Shown: piece after piece, positions 40,073 to 48,586 of the stretch
Layout of the letters: every line of letters starts with the position of its first letter
Position numbering within the stretch: the stretch's first letter is position 1
Assembly (NCBI GenBank): GCA_003151955.1
Contig: PLZB01000037.1
Coordinates: 1-64,000, forward strand
Origin: Acidimicrobiaceae bacterium
GTDB lineage: Bacteria; Actinomycetota; Acidimicrobiia; Acidimicrobiales; UBA8190
Direction of reading: 5' to 3'
Length of the DNA: 64,000 bases
Position numbers and translations under genes: made by a program
The notes under the pieces: generated by a model
The model's database searches: none
What the model was told of the DNA's origin: nothing
Seen by the model: the letters and a program-made list of their open reading frames with translations, nothing else

Positions 40073-41457
40073 CGACCGAAGCCGGCCGCGGCGGGGGTCC
40101 CGTTGGGGGGGCCCTGGCCGTGGAGGGGGTTCTCGGCCGGGCCCGAGTTCACCGGGGCGATCGGCCCGGTGGGGTAGGGGCAGTTCTGCCGGGCCGGGAC
40201 GCAGACGGTGACGCTGGTAGGGAAGTCGAAACCGCCGTGGACGACCGTGGGGAGGTTGGCCTTCCCCCCGGTAAAGGTGACCTCCATGGTCCGGCCCTGG
40301 TAGTCCCCCGGGCCGCAGTTGGTCAGGACGTTGTTCTGGCAGGTGATGTGGATGTCGATGAAGAAGAGGGTCCCGTCGGGAGCGAAGGCCAGGCCGAAGG
40401 GGTTGAACCCGTTGGGGTCCTGGCCCAGCTGGTCCAGGGTCTCCCCGGGGACGCTGGTGTGGCCGGGGACGGGCCGGCCCGTGGCGTCGACCCATTCGAT
40501 GGAGGGGTCACCGAAGAAGCTGGAGATGGCGAAGCAGCCGCAGGTGGGGTCCTTGGCGATCCCGGCCGGGAAGGGGAGGGTGCTGGCGCTGCCCTGGAAG
40601 AACACCGAGCTCTTCACGGAGCCGGCCGGGGCGGCCCCCCCGGGGCAGGCCGCCGGGCCGGAGGGGAAGCTGCCGTGGTCGAACCGGAGCACGCTCTGGG
40701 AACCGGCCTGGGGGAGGAGGACGTCACCGTTGTCGTCGAGGGTCAGCATCCCGGGCTGGGCCAGGCCCCCGGTTCCGTCGACGTGGTTGGCCCCCGTCCC
40801 CCCCGCCGTCGGCCCCGTCAGGATGCAGGACTTCGTGTAGTTCGGGGCGAACCACTCGACGAGGCGGCCGTCGGTGGGGACCGGGAACGATCCCTGGGCC
40901 GTCCCGAGGTCGTCGGCGAGGAGGTTCCCCTGGTGGTCGAAGACGCAGCCGGTGTAGGTGCTGTTCGAGTTGAAGGACCCGTCGGCGGCCTGGGGGGAGT
41001 CCCCCCCGACGGTCTCCCCCGGGAACTTGTAGGGCCCGGGGACGGAGAGGGTCTGGCCCGAGAAGGACCCGTCGGCCCGGTTCAGCTCCTCCCCGACGGG
41101 GGGCTGCTTGTAGGGGAGGATGCTCCCCGGGTTGTCCTGGCTCGGGACGGTGGGGTCATAGCCCCCGACGAACCGGCCCGTCCGGTCGGGGACCAGGCAC
41201 ATCTGGCCGTTCAGGTCCCAGGGGGGCATGAGGATCCCCTGGGTCCCCGAGGGCATGGAGAGGAAGTCGACCTCCTCGTTCTGGTCCCAATAGACGAGGT
41301 AGGCGGGCCGCTTCGAGGCGGCCAGGGCGTCGGTCCCCCCCACGACGGCGGTGGTCGTAGTCGAGCTGGACGGGTTGCTGGACCCCGAGGAGCAGGCCCC
41401 CAGGGCCGGCCCCCCGAGGAGGGACAGGCACAGCAGTACCCCGGCTCGTCGTCTCAT
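40069..41457 (-). CDS. Secreted lipoprotein of unknown function (six-bladed/NHL-like)
   Basis: 462 residues from ATG 41457, which follows GAGGGGGAGCG. It has a signal with lipobox (LLGGPALGAC) and a Ser/Thr linker. Weak repeats (GMLTLDDNGDVLLPQAGSQ; NPFGLAFAPDGTLFFIDIHI) suggest an NHL/SMP-30-like propeller, with several cysteines that would be oxidised outside the cell. It is co-translated with the PQQ-like lipoprotein downstream, so the two may work as an extracellular pair. Confidence 0.7.
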   Translation of the reverse strand: MRRRAGVLLCLSLLGGPALGACSSGSSNPSSSTTTTAVVGGTDALAASKRPAYLVYWDQNEEVDFLSMPSGTQGILMPPWDLNGQMCLVPDRTGRFVGGYDPTVPSQDNPGSILPYKQPPVGEELNRADGSFSGQTLSVPGPYKFPGETVGGDSPQAADGSFNSNSTYTGCVFDHQGNLLADDLGTAQGSFPVPTDGRLVEWFAPNYTKSCILTGPTAGGTGANHVDGTGGLAQPGMLTLDDNGDVLLPQAGSQSVLRFDHGSFPSGPAACPGGAAPAGSVKSSVFFQGSASTLPFPAGIAKDPTCGCFAISSFFGDPSIEWVDATGRPVPGHTSVPGETLDQLGQDPNGFNPFGLAFAPDGTLFFIDIHITCQNNVLTNCGPGDYQGRTMEVTFTGGKANLPTVVHGGFDFPTSVTVCVPARQNCPYPTGPIAPVNSGPAENPLHGQGPPNGTPAAAGFGR

Positions 41458-41548
41458 CGCTCCCCCTCGCCCCAATAGCTGACCCAAGTGTCATGGTCAG
41501 CCCGGCAGGTGTCAACGACCGTCCTGGGGAGGCACGGCGGGCGGCGGG

Positions 41549-42529
41549 TCAGTTCCCGATGTGGTCGGCGGGGACGGTCCCGAGGCGGCCGGCCTCGTAG
41601 TCCTCGAAGGCCGTGACGATCTCCTCCCGGGTGTTCATGACGAAGGGCCCGTAGGCGACGACGGGCTCCCCGATGGGGCGGCCTCCGAGGACGAGGAGCT
41701 CAAGGGTCGGGCTCCGGCTGTCCCCCGGTTCGGCGGCGGTGGCCACCACCAGGTCCCCGGCGGCGAGGACGGCGAGCTGGCCGGTCCGGACGGGTCGGGC
41801 CCCGTTGTCGGGGGTGCCCGGGCCGACGGTCCCCGAGCCGGCCAGGACGTAGACGAGGGCGTTGAAGTCGGCCCGCCAGGGGAGCTCGAGCCGGGCCCCC
41901 GGGCTGAGGGTGGCGTGGACCAGGGCGATCGGGGTGTGGGTCACCCCGGGACCAGCCGCCCCGGCCACCTCCCCGGCGATGATCCGGACCAGGGCCCCGC
42001 CGTCGTCGGAGGAGAGGAGGGCGATCTGCCCCGAGCCGATGTCCTGGTAGCGGGGGGTGACGAGCTTCTCGGCGGCGGGGAGGTTGACCCAGAGCTGGAT
42101 CCCGTGGAAGAGGCCCCCGGAGGCGACGAGGGATTCGGGGGGCTTCTCGATGTGGAGGATCCCGGCCCCGGCCGTCATCCACTGGGTGTCCCCGTCCGTG
42201 ATGGTCCCGCCCCCGCCGATGGAGTCCTGGTGCTGGAAGATCCCGTCGATCATGTAGGTGACCGTCTCGAAGCCCCGGTGGGGGTGCCAGGCCGTCCCCT
42301 TGGGCTCCCCGGGGGCGTACTCGACCTCACCCATCTGGTCCATGTGGATGAAGGGGTCGAGATGACGACGATCGACCCCGGCGAAGGCCCGGCGGACAGG
42401 GAAGCCCTCCCCCTCGAACCCGGCCGGGGCGGTGGTGACGGTCAGCACCGCCCGGGGCCGGGCCCCGGTGGGATCGGCCCGGGGGATCCGGGGAAGGTCG
42501 AGGGGGTTGGCGACAGTGACAGCAGGCAT
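41549..42529 (-). CDS. Pirin-family protein
   Basis: 326 residues. The N-terminal cupin holds the metal ligands in HMDQMGEVEY, WHPHRGFETVTYMI and the later His of HQDS; the C-terminal cupin starts near LVHATLSPGARLELPW, with a closing YGPFVMNTREEI. Bacterial pirins are iron-binding and include quercetin dioxygenases and redox regulators. It is cytosolic, and the partner is unknown. Confidence 0.88.
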   Translation of the reverse strand: MPAVTVANPLDLPRIPRADPTGARPRAVLTVTTAPAGFEGEGFPVRRAFAGVDRRHLDPFIHMDQMGEVEYAPGEPKGTAWHPHRGFETVTYMIDGIFQHQDSIGGGGTITDGDTQWMTAGAGILHIEKPPESLVASGGLFHGIQLWVNLPAAEKLVTPRYQDIGSGQIALLSSDDGGALVRIIAGEVAGAAGPGVTHTPIALVHATLSPGARLELPWRADFNALVYVLAGSGTVGPGTPDNGARPVRTGQLAVLAAGDLVVATAAEPGDSRSPTLELLVLGGRPIGEPVVAYGPFVMNTREEIVTAFEDYEAGRLGTVPADHIGN

Positions 42530-42587
42530 GTGGGGTACAACCGGTCGGAAGGCCTCGGCATTCCGGCCCGAGCGGCCCCGGCGGCGC

Positions 42588-43238
42588 TCAGTGGGCGACG
42601 GCGGTCCAGCCCGTGGCCGGGTCGTAGCGCTTGACCACCCGGGCCGGGGATCCGACGGCCACGGTGTGGTCGGGGATCGGTCCGGTGACGACGGAGCCGG
42701 CCCCGATGACGACGTTCCGGCCGATGGCGGAGCCGGGCAGGACGATGACCCCCGTCCCGAGCCAGCTCCCCGAGCCGATGCTCACGGGGGCCTCGGTGGG
42801 CCACTGCCGGCCGATGGGGACGTCGGGGTCCTGGTAGGAGTGGTTCTGGTCGGTGATGTAGACGTCGGGGCCGGTCTGGATGTCGTCCCCGATGTCGATG
42901 GAGAAGTGGCCGATGATCTGGCTCCCCCGGCCGATGAGGGTCCGGTCCCCGATGGCCACGACGGGGTTGGTGACCATCTCCTGGCCGGGGGCCATCCCGG
43001 CGGTGAGGACGACCTGGGGGCCGATCAGGGTGTGGGACCCGATCCGGATGAGGTGCTCGTTGTAGACGACCCCGGGGGGGAAGGCCAGCATGCTCCCCTC
43101 CCCGAAGGCCCCGAAGCGCTGGGCCCGGGGGTGGTGGGGGCCGATGGCCCCCAGCTCGGTGGCCCACTCCCAGCCCCCCTGGAGGAGGGAGGTGGCGAGG
43201 CGACGGGCCCAGGGGGGGAGCCTTCGAGGGGCTGGCAC
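42588..43238 (-). CDS. Left-handed beta-helix acyltransferase
   Basis: 216 residues. Hexapeptide repeats run from about residue 60 to 195 (IRIGSHTLIGPQVVL, VVAIGDRTLIGRGSQIIGH, APVSIGSGSWLGTGVIVLPG, IGRNVVIGAGSVVTG), ending VAVGSPARVVKRYD. The loop with ITDQNHSYQDP is typical of the maltose/galactoside O-acetyltransferase group. The acceptor is probably a sugar. Confidence 0.88.
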   Translation of the reverse strand: MPAPRRLPPWARRLATSLLQGGWEWATELGAIGPHHPRAQRFGAFGEGSMLAFPPGVVYNEHLIRIGSHTLIGPQVVLTAGMAPGQEMVTNPVVAIGDRTLIGRGSQIIGHFSIDIGDDIQTGPDVYITDQNHSYQDPDVPIGRQWPTEAPVSIGSGSWLGTGVIVLPGSAIGRNVVIGAGSVVTGPIPDHTVAVGSPARVVKRYDPATGWTAVAH

Positions 43239-43328
43239 AGGACGACGCTAGTGGCCGGGGTGGTCGGGAGTCCCGATCGGGGTCCAGTAGCCTTTCCGGG
43301 CGTTCCTTGGGGGCCCCAGGAGGATCCG

Positions 43329-44534
43329 ATGCCCGACGACACCACCGCTCTTCCCGGCGATCTGGCGCGCCCCGACGCGGCCGGTGGCGACCTGACCCCG
43401 AACAGCCCCCTCGGGGCCGACGGCGGAGTGGGCAACGGTGGGGGGAGCCGGGGCCGGCACGTGGGCCGGGCCTGGTGGAAGAGCCCCTGGGCCATCGCCG
43501 GGGCCGCGGCCCTGGTCGTCCTCGGCGGTGTCGGGATCGCCCTGGCCGTGACCTCGGGCGGGACGAAGGCCAAGGTGGCCGCCCCCACGACGACCGTGGC
43601 CCCCACGACGACGAAGGCCCCGGCGCCGGCCTGTCCCCTGAACGGGGGCCCCTCCCCCTCGGGATCGGTCCCCCAGCGGCCGGCCCTGGCCGTCAAGGTC
43701 GACAACTACCCCGACGCCCGGCCCCAGTCCGGCCTCGACGAGGCCGACATCATCTTCGAGGAGCCCGTCGAGGGGGGGATCACCCGCTACGTAGCCGTCT
43801 TCCAGTGCCGGGACGCCGCCCAGGTCGGTCCGATCCGGTCCACCCGCTACCCGGACTCCGGGATCCTCGAGCAGTTGAGCAAGCCGATCTTCATCCACGT
43901 GGGGGGGATCGACCCGATCGTGGGGATGCTGACCCAGGCCCAGAGCCAGGGGCTCCTCTTCGACTTCAACTTCTTCTACGACGCCTCGATCATCCAGCAT
44001 GTCCCGGGCCGGAACGCTCCCTTCAACATCTACGTCTCGACGGCCGACGCCTGGAAGTCCCAACCCAAGGACACCAATCCCCCGGCCCCCGTCTTCACCT
44101 ACTCCGCCACCGCCCCGGCCGGGACCACCACCGCCTCTGTCCACATCCCCTTCTCCCCGACGAGCGACGAGAACTGGACCTGGAACCCGACCGGGGGGGT
44201 CTGGATGCTCGCCTACAGCGGCATCCAGGCCACCCTCCTCGGCGGGGGCCCGGTCGGGATGACGAACGTCGTGATTCAGAGCGTCCAGACCTCCTACGGC
44301 CCCTGGCTCGAGAACAGCGCTTACAACAGCAACGAGATCGAGGTCAACGCCCTGAGCGGGGGGACGGTGACCGTGCTCCGCAACGGGGTGGCCGTCACCG
44401 GCAAATGGACCCGGGCCTCCCTCACCGCTCCCATCGTGCTGGTGGCGGCCGACGGCTCCCCCATCCCCCTGGCGCCGGGCCCGACCTGGGTGGCCATGGT
44501 GCCCTCCCAGATCCCGGTGACTCCGACCCCCTGA
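43329..44534 (+). CDS. DUF3048 (YerB-like) membrane-anchored protein
   Basis: 401 residues. ATG 43329 follows AGGAGG. A disordered N-terminus precedes one membrane helix (WAIAGAAALVVLGGVGIALAV) and a Thr/Pro linker. The DUF3048 domain starts near PALAVKVDNYPDARPQSGLDEADIIFE and includes FQCRDAAQVGPIRSTRYPD, with a C-terminal domain ending VTVLRNGVAVTGKWTR. The role is unknown; the family is exported and common in Gram-positive bacteria. Confidence 0.85.
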   Translation: MPDDTTALPGDLARPDAAGGDLTPNSPLGADGGVGNGGGSRGRHVGRAWWKSPWAIAGAAALVVLGGVGIALAVTSGGTKAKVAAPTTTVAPTTTKAPAPACPLNGGPSPSGSVPQRPALAVKVDNYPDARPQSGLDEADIIFEEPVEGGITRYVAVFQCRDAAQVGPIRSTRYPDSGILEQLSKPIFIHVGGIDPIVGMLTQAQSQGLLFDFNFFYDASIIQHVPGRNAPFNIYVSTADAWKSQPKDTNPPAPVFTYSATAPAGTTTASVHIPFSPTSDENWTWNPTGGVWMLAYSGIQATLLGGGPVGMTNVVIQSVQTSYGPWLENSAYNSNEIEVNALSGGTVTVLRNGVAVTGKWTRASLTAPIVLVAADGSPIPLAPGPTWVAMVPSQIPVTPTP

Positions 44535-44634
44535 CCACCGGACTCACCGGGGCCCCGGCGCGACACGGACCGGACCGCCCGGTTGGGGCGATCCGGCCCG
44601 GATGACGCAGATTCGGCTGTGAGAGGCCGGTGAT

Positions 44635-46779
44635 TCAGTCCAGGGAGATGGGGACGTCGTCGTCGTCGTACTCGTCGGTCGAGCCGCCGACGGTGGTCGT
44701 GGCCGAGAGGACGGCGGTGGGGAGCTGGTTCCGGATCTTGTCGTTCAGCTCGATCAGGATCTCCGGGGTGCTCCGGAGGAACTCCTTGGCCTTCTCCCGG
44801 CCCTGGCCGAGCTGCTCACCCTCGTAGGTGAACCAGGCCCCCGACTTCTTGATGAGGCCGAGCTCGACCCCGACGTCGAGGAGGGAGCCCTCCCGGCTGA
44901 TCCCGGTGCCGTACATGATGTCGAACTCGGCCTGCTTGAAGGGCGGGGCCGTCTTGTTCTTCACCACCTTGACCCGGGTCCGGCTCCCGACCGTCTCCGA
45001 CCCGCTCTTGATCGACTCGATCCGGCGGATGTCGAGGCGGACCGAGGCATAGAACTTGAGGGCCTTCCCGCCTGTGGTCACCTCTGGTGAGTTGTGGACC
45101 ACCACCCCGTCGACGAGGTAGTTGTGGGTCCCCTCGACCTCGATGTCGAACCGGTGGGTGCTCCGGTCCTTCGGCTTCACCGAGATGGCCACGACGGGCA
45201 TGGCCATCAGCTCGATGCGGGGCTCCGAGAAGACCGGGTCCACCCCGAACCGCCCCCGGTACCGGGGCAGGAGCTTGTACTCCATGCTCGGGTGAACGAA
45301 GGGGGCGACGAGGGCGTGGAACTTGGCCGTCTCCGCCGTGGGCAGCTGGAGGAATGTCAGCTGCTTGGCTCCCCGGACGACGAGCTTGGCCTGGATCCCC
45401 CAGGTGTCGGCCAGGTGCCGGACCAGTCGCTCCCGGGAGGTCGGCTCCAGGGCTTCGACGCAGAACTCGGACCGGCCGCTCCCACCCCGGGTCCGCTCCT
45501 GGACGCCCTTGGACCGGAGGGTGAAGCCCCCGTCGTCCATGTACCAGACGGCCAGGGACAGCGGGGTGAGCCGCTTGAGGTAGTCCTCGCTCAGGACCTT
45601 CCGGCCCTCGAGGTAGACGGCCTGGCGCAGCTCGGCCAGCTCGGGGAGGGGCGGGAGGTCGTGGTAGACGGCCCCGGTGGGGGTCACCGACCGGCTGGTG
45701 CCGATGTTGGCGAAGAGGGACGCCTTCCAGTCGGAGTACGCCGCCTGCTTGGCCCCGTGACCGAACCGGAACCGGCCGCCGAGGCCGCTCTTGGTGGGCG
45801 AGACGGCCCCGTCCCCCATGAGCCCGCCCAGGAGGACCTCCCACTGGAAGTCCGAGAGCCGGACCGGGAGGGCTTCGAGGACGTGGTCCCCGACCTTCAG
45901 CTCGCCCGCCTCGCGCCAGCCGCCCGGGGTCCGGATCAGGTGGTTCGGGGTGCAGCCGAGCTGGGCCCGGCCGTTCTTGGCCGGCTTGGCCACGGTCAGC
46001 TGGAGGAACTCCTCGGTCGGGCCGTTGTCGAACCAGTCGACGACCTTCCTGGGGACGACGGCTCCCACCTCGGGGTCGTAGGAGAGGACCTCGACGGGAA
46101 GCCGCTGGTTGACGATCTTCCCGATCTTCTCGGTGGTCCCGTCGGCCAGGACGACCCGGCTGTCGTAGTGGAAGCAGCCGTAGACGATGCCGATCTTCTC
46201 CCGGAGCTGGTTGATGAAGATGGCGATGGTGTCGGTCTTCGACAGGGTCCCGGTCAGCTTCCGGAGGGCCTGGGACATGAGCCGGGCCTGGAGGCCGACG
46301 TGGGAGTCGCCCATCTCCCCCTCGATCTCGGCCCGGGGGGTGAGGGCGGCCACGGAGTCGATGACGAGGACGTCGAGGGCGCCGGAGCGGATCAGCATGT
46401 CGGCGATCTCGAGGGCCTGCTCCCCGGTATCGGGCTGGGAGATGAGGAGGTCGTCGATGTTCACCCCGATGGCGCTGGCGTAGACGGGGTCCATGGCGTG
46501 CTCAGCGTCGATGTAGGCGGCGATGCCGCCGTTGCGCTGGGCCTCGGCCACGACGTGCATGGCCAGGGTGGACTTGCCGGAGGACTCGGGGCCGTAGATC
46601 TCCACGATCCGGCCCCGGGGGAGCCCGCCGATGCCGAGGGCCAGGTCGAGGGCCATGGCCCCGGTCGGGATGGACCCGATCGCCATGTTGGGGTTCTCGC
46701 TCATCCGCATCACGGACCCCTTGCCGAAGTGCTTCTCGATCTGCCCGAGGGCCATGTCGAGGGCCTTGTCACGTTCCAT
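44635..46779 (-). CDS. recA: RecA recombinase containing an intein
   Basis: 714 residues as translated, 352 after splicing. RecA forms filaments on single-stranded DNA, promotes strand exchange and triggers LexA cleavage. Walker A is GPESSGKST (63-71); the fold runs through [15 protein letters not shown] and [21 protein letters not shown]. The N-extein ends at Gly201 ([13 protein letters not shown]) and the C-extein resumes with [20 protein letters not shown]. The C-terminus is acidic ([13 protein letters not shown]). Regulation by LexA is likely through the box at 46887. The gene stands alone, without an adjoining recX in the expected place. Confidence 0.97.
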   Translation of the reverse strand: MERDKALDMALGQIEKHFGKGSVMRMSENPNMAIGSIPTGAMALDLALGIGGLPRGRIVEIYGPESSGKSTLAMHVVAEAQRNGGIAAYIDAEHAMDPVYASAIGVNIDDLLISQPDTGEQALEIADMLIRSGALDVLVIDSVAALTPRAEIEGEMGDSHVGLQARLMSQALRKLTGTLSKTDTIAIFINQLREKIGIVYGCFHYDSRVVLADGTTEKIGKIVNQRLPVEVLSYDPEVGAVVPRKVVDWFDNGPTEEFLQLTVAKPAKNGRAQLGCTPNHLIRTPGGWREAGELKVGDHVLEALPVRLSDFQWEVLLGGLMGDGAVSPTKSGLGGRFRFGHGAKQAAYSDWKASLFANIGTSRSVTPTGAVYHDLPPLPELAELRQAVYLEGRKVLSEDYLKRLTPLSLAVWYMDDGGFTLRSKGVQERTRGGSGRSEFCVEALEPTSRERLVRHLADTWGIQAKLVVRGAKQLTFLQLPTAETAKFHALVAPFVHPSMEYKLLPRYRGRFGVDPVFSEPRIELMAMPVVAISVKPKDRSTHRFDIEVEGTHNYLVDGVVVHNSPEVTTGGKALKFYASVRLDIRRIESIKSGSETVGSRTRVKVVKNKTAPPFKQAEFDIMYGTGISREGSLLDVGVELGLIKKSGAWFTYEGEQLGQGREKAKEFLRSTPEILIELNDKIRNQLPTAVLSATTTVGGSTDEYDDDDVPISLD
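45091..46176 (-). mobile_element. RecA intein (362 residues) with LAGLIDADG homing endonuclease
   Basis: It begins at Cys202 ([14 protein letters not shown]) and ends [13 protein letters not shown], followed by Ser, so all splicing residues are present: Cys1, the TPNHLI histidine of block B, the penultimate His, the final Asn and Ser+1. The endonuclease has both dodecapeptide-like motifs ([11 protein letters not shown] and [11 protein letters not shown]) with their acidic residues, so it may still be mobile. The insertion point, between Gly and SPE in the loop after REKIGxxxG, matches as I recall it the M. leprae RecA site rather than that of M. tuberculosis. Confidence 0.92.
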
Positions 46780-46886
46780 TTCCGCAGTTCTCCTCGCTTG
46801 CTGTACCGGTGTGCTCCGAACCGGGGGTGACCTTACGGGGGGGGTGTGACGGTCCCCTTCCGGGGGAAGTCACAGCAGTGTAGTTG

Positions 46887-46900
46887 CGAACGCGTGTTCG
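46887..46900. promoter_or_regulatory. LexA-binding SOS box
   Basis: CGAACGCGTGTTCG is a perfect palindrome with the GAAC-N4-GTTC core of the actinobacterial/Bacillus SOS box. It lies 108 bp upstream of the recA start and 34 bp before the plus-strand gene at 46934, so it may control either. Confidence 0.8.
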
Positions 46901-46933
46901 ATGTTGGATCCCGGTCGGGACCGGTAGGGTTTC

Positions 46934-47196
46934 GTGGTGTTCATCCACTGGGAGGTCCCCCAGGACCGGCAGCGGTTCGTGGCCGAATACGTCCTTCCCG
47001 ACGGGGTCGGCCGGGACCTGATCCGGCGGTACCCGTCCCTCGGGCACTCGGACCGGCCAAGCGGGGCCTCCGGCAGTGGTTGCGGCTCCCCCACCTCCCG
47101 GAGGACCTCCCGAGACAGGTCCGCTTCGACCTCCCGCCACCCAAGCCCGAGATCGAGCCCCCCCCCAGCTGCGGACCGGGCCGTACGGCCGGCTGA
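46934..47196 (+). pseudogene. Small protein with a frameshift next to the SOS box
   Basis: The start frame reads VFIHWEVPQDRQRFVAEYVL then PDGVGRDLIRRYPSL. It then turns to low-complexity Ser/Arg text near 47055. The next frame from 47056 reads AKRGLRQWLRLPHLPEDLPR and stops at 47196. One missing base in the GG run would make a single protein of about 88 residues. No family name is assigned. Its closeness to the LexA box suggests possible damage-induced expression. Confidence 0.45.
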
Positions 47197-47265
47197 CTCA
47201 ACCGCCGTTCAGGTCCTTGCGGCCTCTTGACAGCCGACAGCTTGAGGCTGCAACGTGCCGGAGTG

Positions 47266-47427
47266 TCAGTCCGTATCCGGGATATCGTCGGCGACCGAGG
47301 ATTCCCTGGGCAGATCCAGGATGACCAGTTCGGCGCCGCCACTCGTATACACGTCACCGTTGGCGAGCTTTTCACGAGCCTCCGGCGGAATCATGGCCGT
47401 AGCCTCAGCGAGCGTGAGCGTCCTCAT
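47266..47427 (-). CDS. Small acidic ORF, 53 residues
   Basis: It starts 4 nt after the stop of the membrane protein at 47432 and reads MRTLTLAEATAMIPPEAREK through GGAELVILDLPRES to an acidic end. Codon use fits the genome, and the spacing suggests coupling to the gene before it. It is unrecognised; the size and charge would suit an antitoxin or adaptor, but there is no evidence for that. Confidence 0.45.
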   Translation of the reverse strand: MRTLTLAEATAMIPPEAREKLANGDVYTSGGAELVILDLPRESSVADDIPDTD

Positions 47428-47431
47428 GGCT

Positions 47432-48196
47432 TCATTGTACCGGTCCGAGTTTGGACAGACTCACCACCGGAAGCACGATCTCCCATTCGTCGACCTTGTG
47501 GCTCCTGAGGACCCGTCGACGACGACGCAGCAGGACGAACACCCGGTACCCGACCGGCTCGGGTGAGGCTCCGGACGCTGGGAGCCGGACCAGGACCGTG
47601 TCGGACCGACGTTTCCCGGGATCGACTTTGAGGGCTCCGCCGTCAGGCTGAAGAGATCGGAACGGCGAGTAGGCCACGAGAGGTCGCTCACCTTGCCCTC
47701 CGTCGCTGCCGATGGGAAAGAGCATCGTGGTGAGCCCGAGCCGCTGATCCGCGGAAGGGTCCCCTCGGGTGACGGGCGCACCGGCTGCGGGCCAGAGTCG
47801 GATCGGCATGCGCCCCCGGGAGACGACCACAGTCGTCACCCGGAGGAGTCGACGTCCGTTGCCTCCGGGCCCCGCCCAGAGCTCGGCGCCAAGTTCGACA
47901 TCCACACGGCGCCACCAGAAGCGCAGGATAAGGGCGGCGGTGAGGAAGATGGCCCCGATCTGGGCGGTCGAGGCTGCATCCGTCGCATTGCGCCATATCC
48001 ATGGTCCGGCGACTCGGGCGGCAGCGACGATCCGGATGGTCCGGCTCGGATCGCCCAGGGAGGGCTCCGAGAGGAGCCAACCGAGCGAGATGCCGACAGC
48101 CGCGCCGCCTGCGACCATCAAGATGCCCACCATCGGGTCGAGCCAGGCCGACAATCCTGTCCATGCCGAGGAGCGCTTCGGAGGGTCGGCGATCAC
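47432..48196 (-). CDS. Two-helix membrane protein of unknown function
   Basis: 254 residues. Hydrophobic helices are MVGILMVAGGAAVGISLGWL and AQIGAIFLTAALILRFWW. A soluble C-terminal domain follows with MPIRLWPAAGAP and GYRVFVLLRRRRRVLRSHKV. No family is recognised. It is followed after 4 nt by the 53-residue ORF. Confidence 0.55.
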   Translation of the reverse strand: MIADPPKRSSAWTGLSAWLDPMVGILMVAGGAAVGISLGWLLSEPSLGDPSRTIRIVAAARVAGPWIWRNATDAASTAQIGAIFLTAALILRFWWRRVDVELGAELWAGPGGNGRRLLRVTTVVVSRGRMPIRLWPAAGAPVTRGDPSADQRLGLTTMLFPIGSDGGQGERPLVAYSPFRSLQPDGGALKVDPGKRRSDTVLVRLPASGASPEPVGYRVFVLLRRRRRVLRSHKVDEWEIVLPVVSLSKLGPVQ

Positions 48197-48586
48197 GAGA
48201 TGAGAATAGGCCGAGGGTGTCTCACCGGAGTGATCGGAATTCGGACCCGGTCGCCAGCGTCGCCACCGGAATTGAACCCCCGGTCACCTCCCCGTCGCGA
48301 TCTGGACACCCGACGTTTGTAGGGTGCAAGGTGCGGAAGTGGACCTCCTGGCACGACACACGAACGGTGGACGATTCGGATGCAGGGCTCTCTGGACCGG
48401 CGGGAGGCACTCCGGGGACTGACACGTTCGAGGGGTGCTCGGGGCGGGTGCTCCGGGGCCTGGCCGGGGTCGGGGTGCCGCTGACGGTCCCGGCCGGGGG
48501 GGACCTCCTCGAGATCGGGGCCGAGGGAGGGGAGGTCCTCCTGGTGCTGGGCGGCCCCGCTCATCGCCTGAGGCCGGCCCCCGGGG
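48197..48586. other. Spacer with no assignable gene
   Basis: A plus-strand frame through here contains VLRGLAGVGVPLTVPAGGDL and EIGAEGGEVLLVLGG, which is protein-like for about 45 residues. It has no clear start and runs on antisense to cinA, so I leave it unassigned. No hairpin or repeat stands out. Confidence 0.3.
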
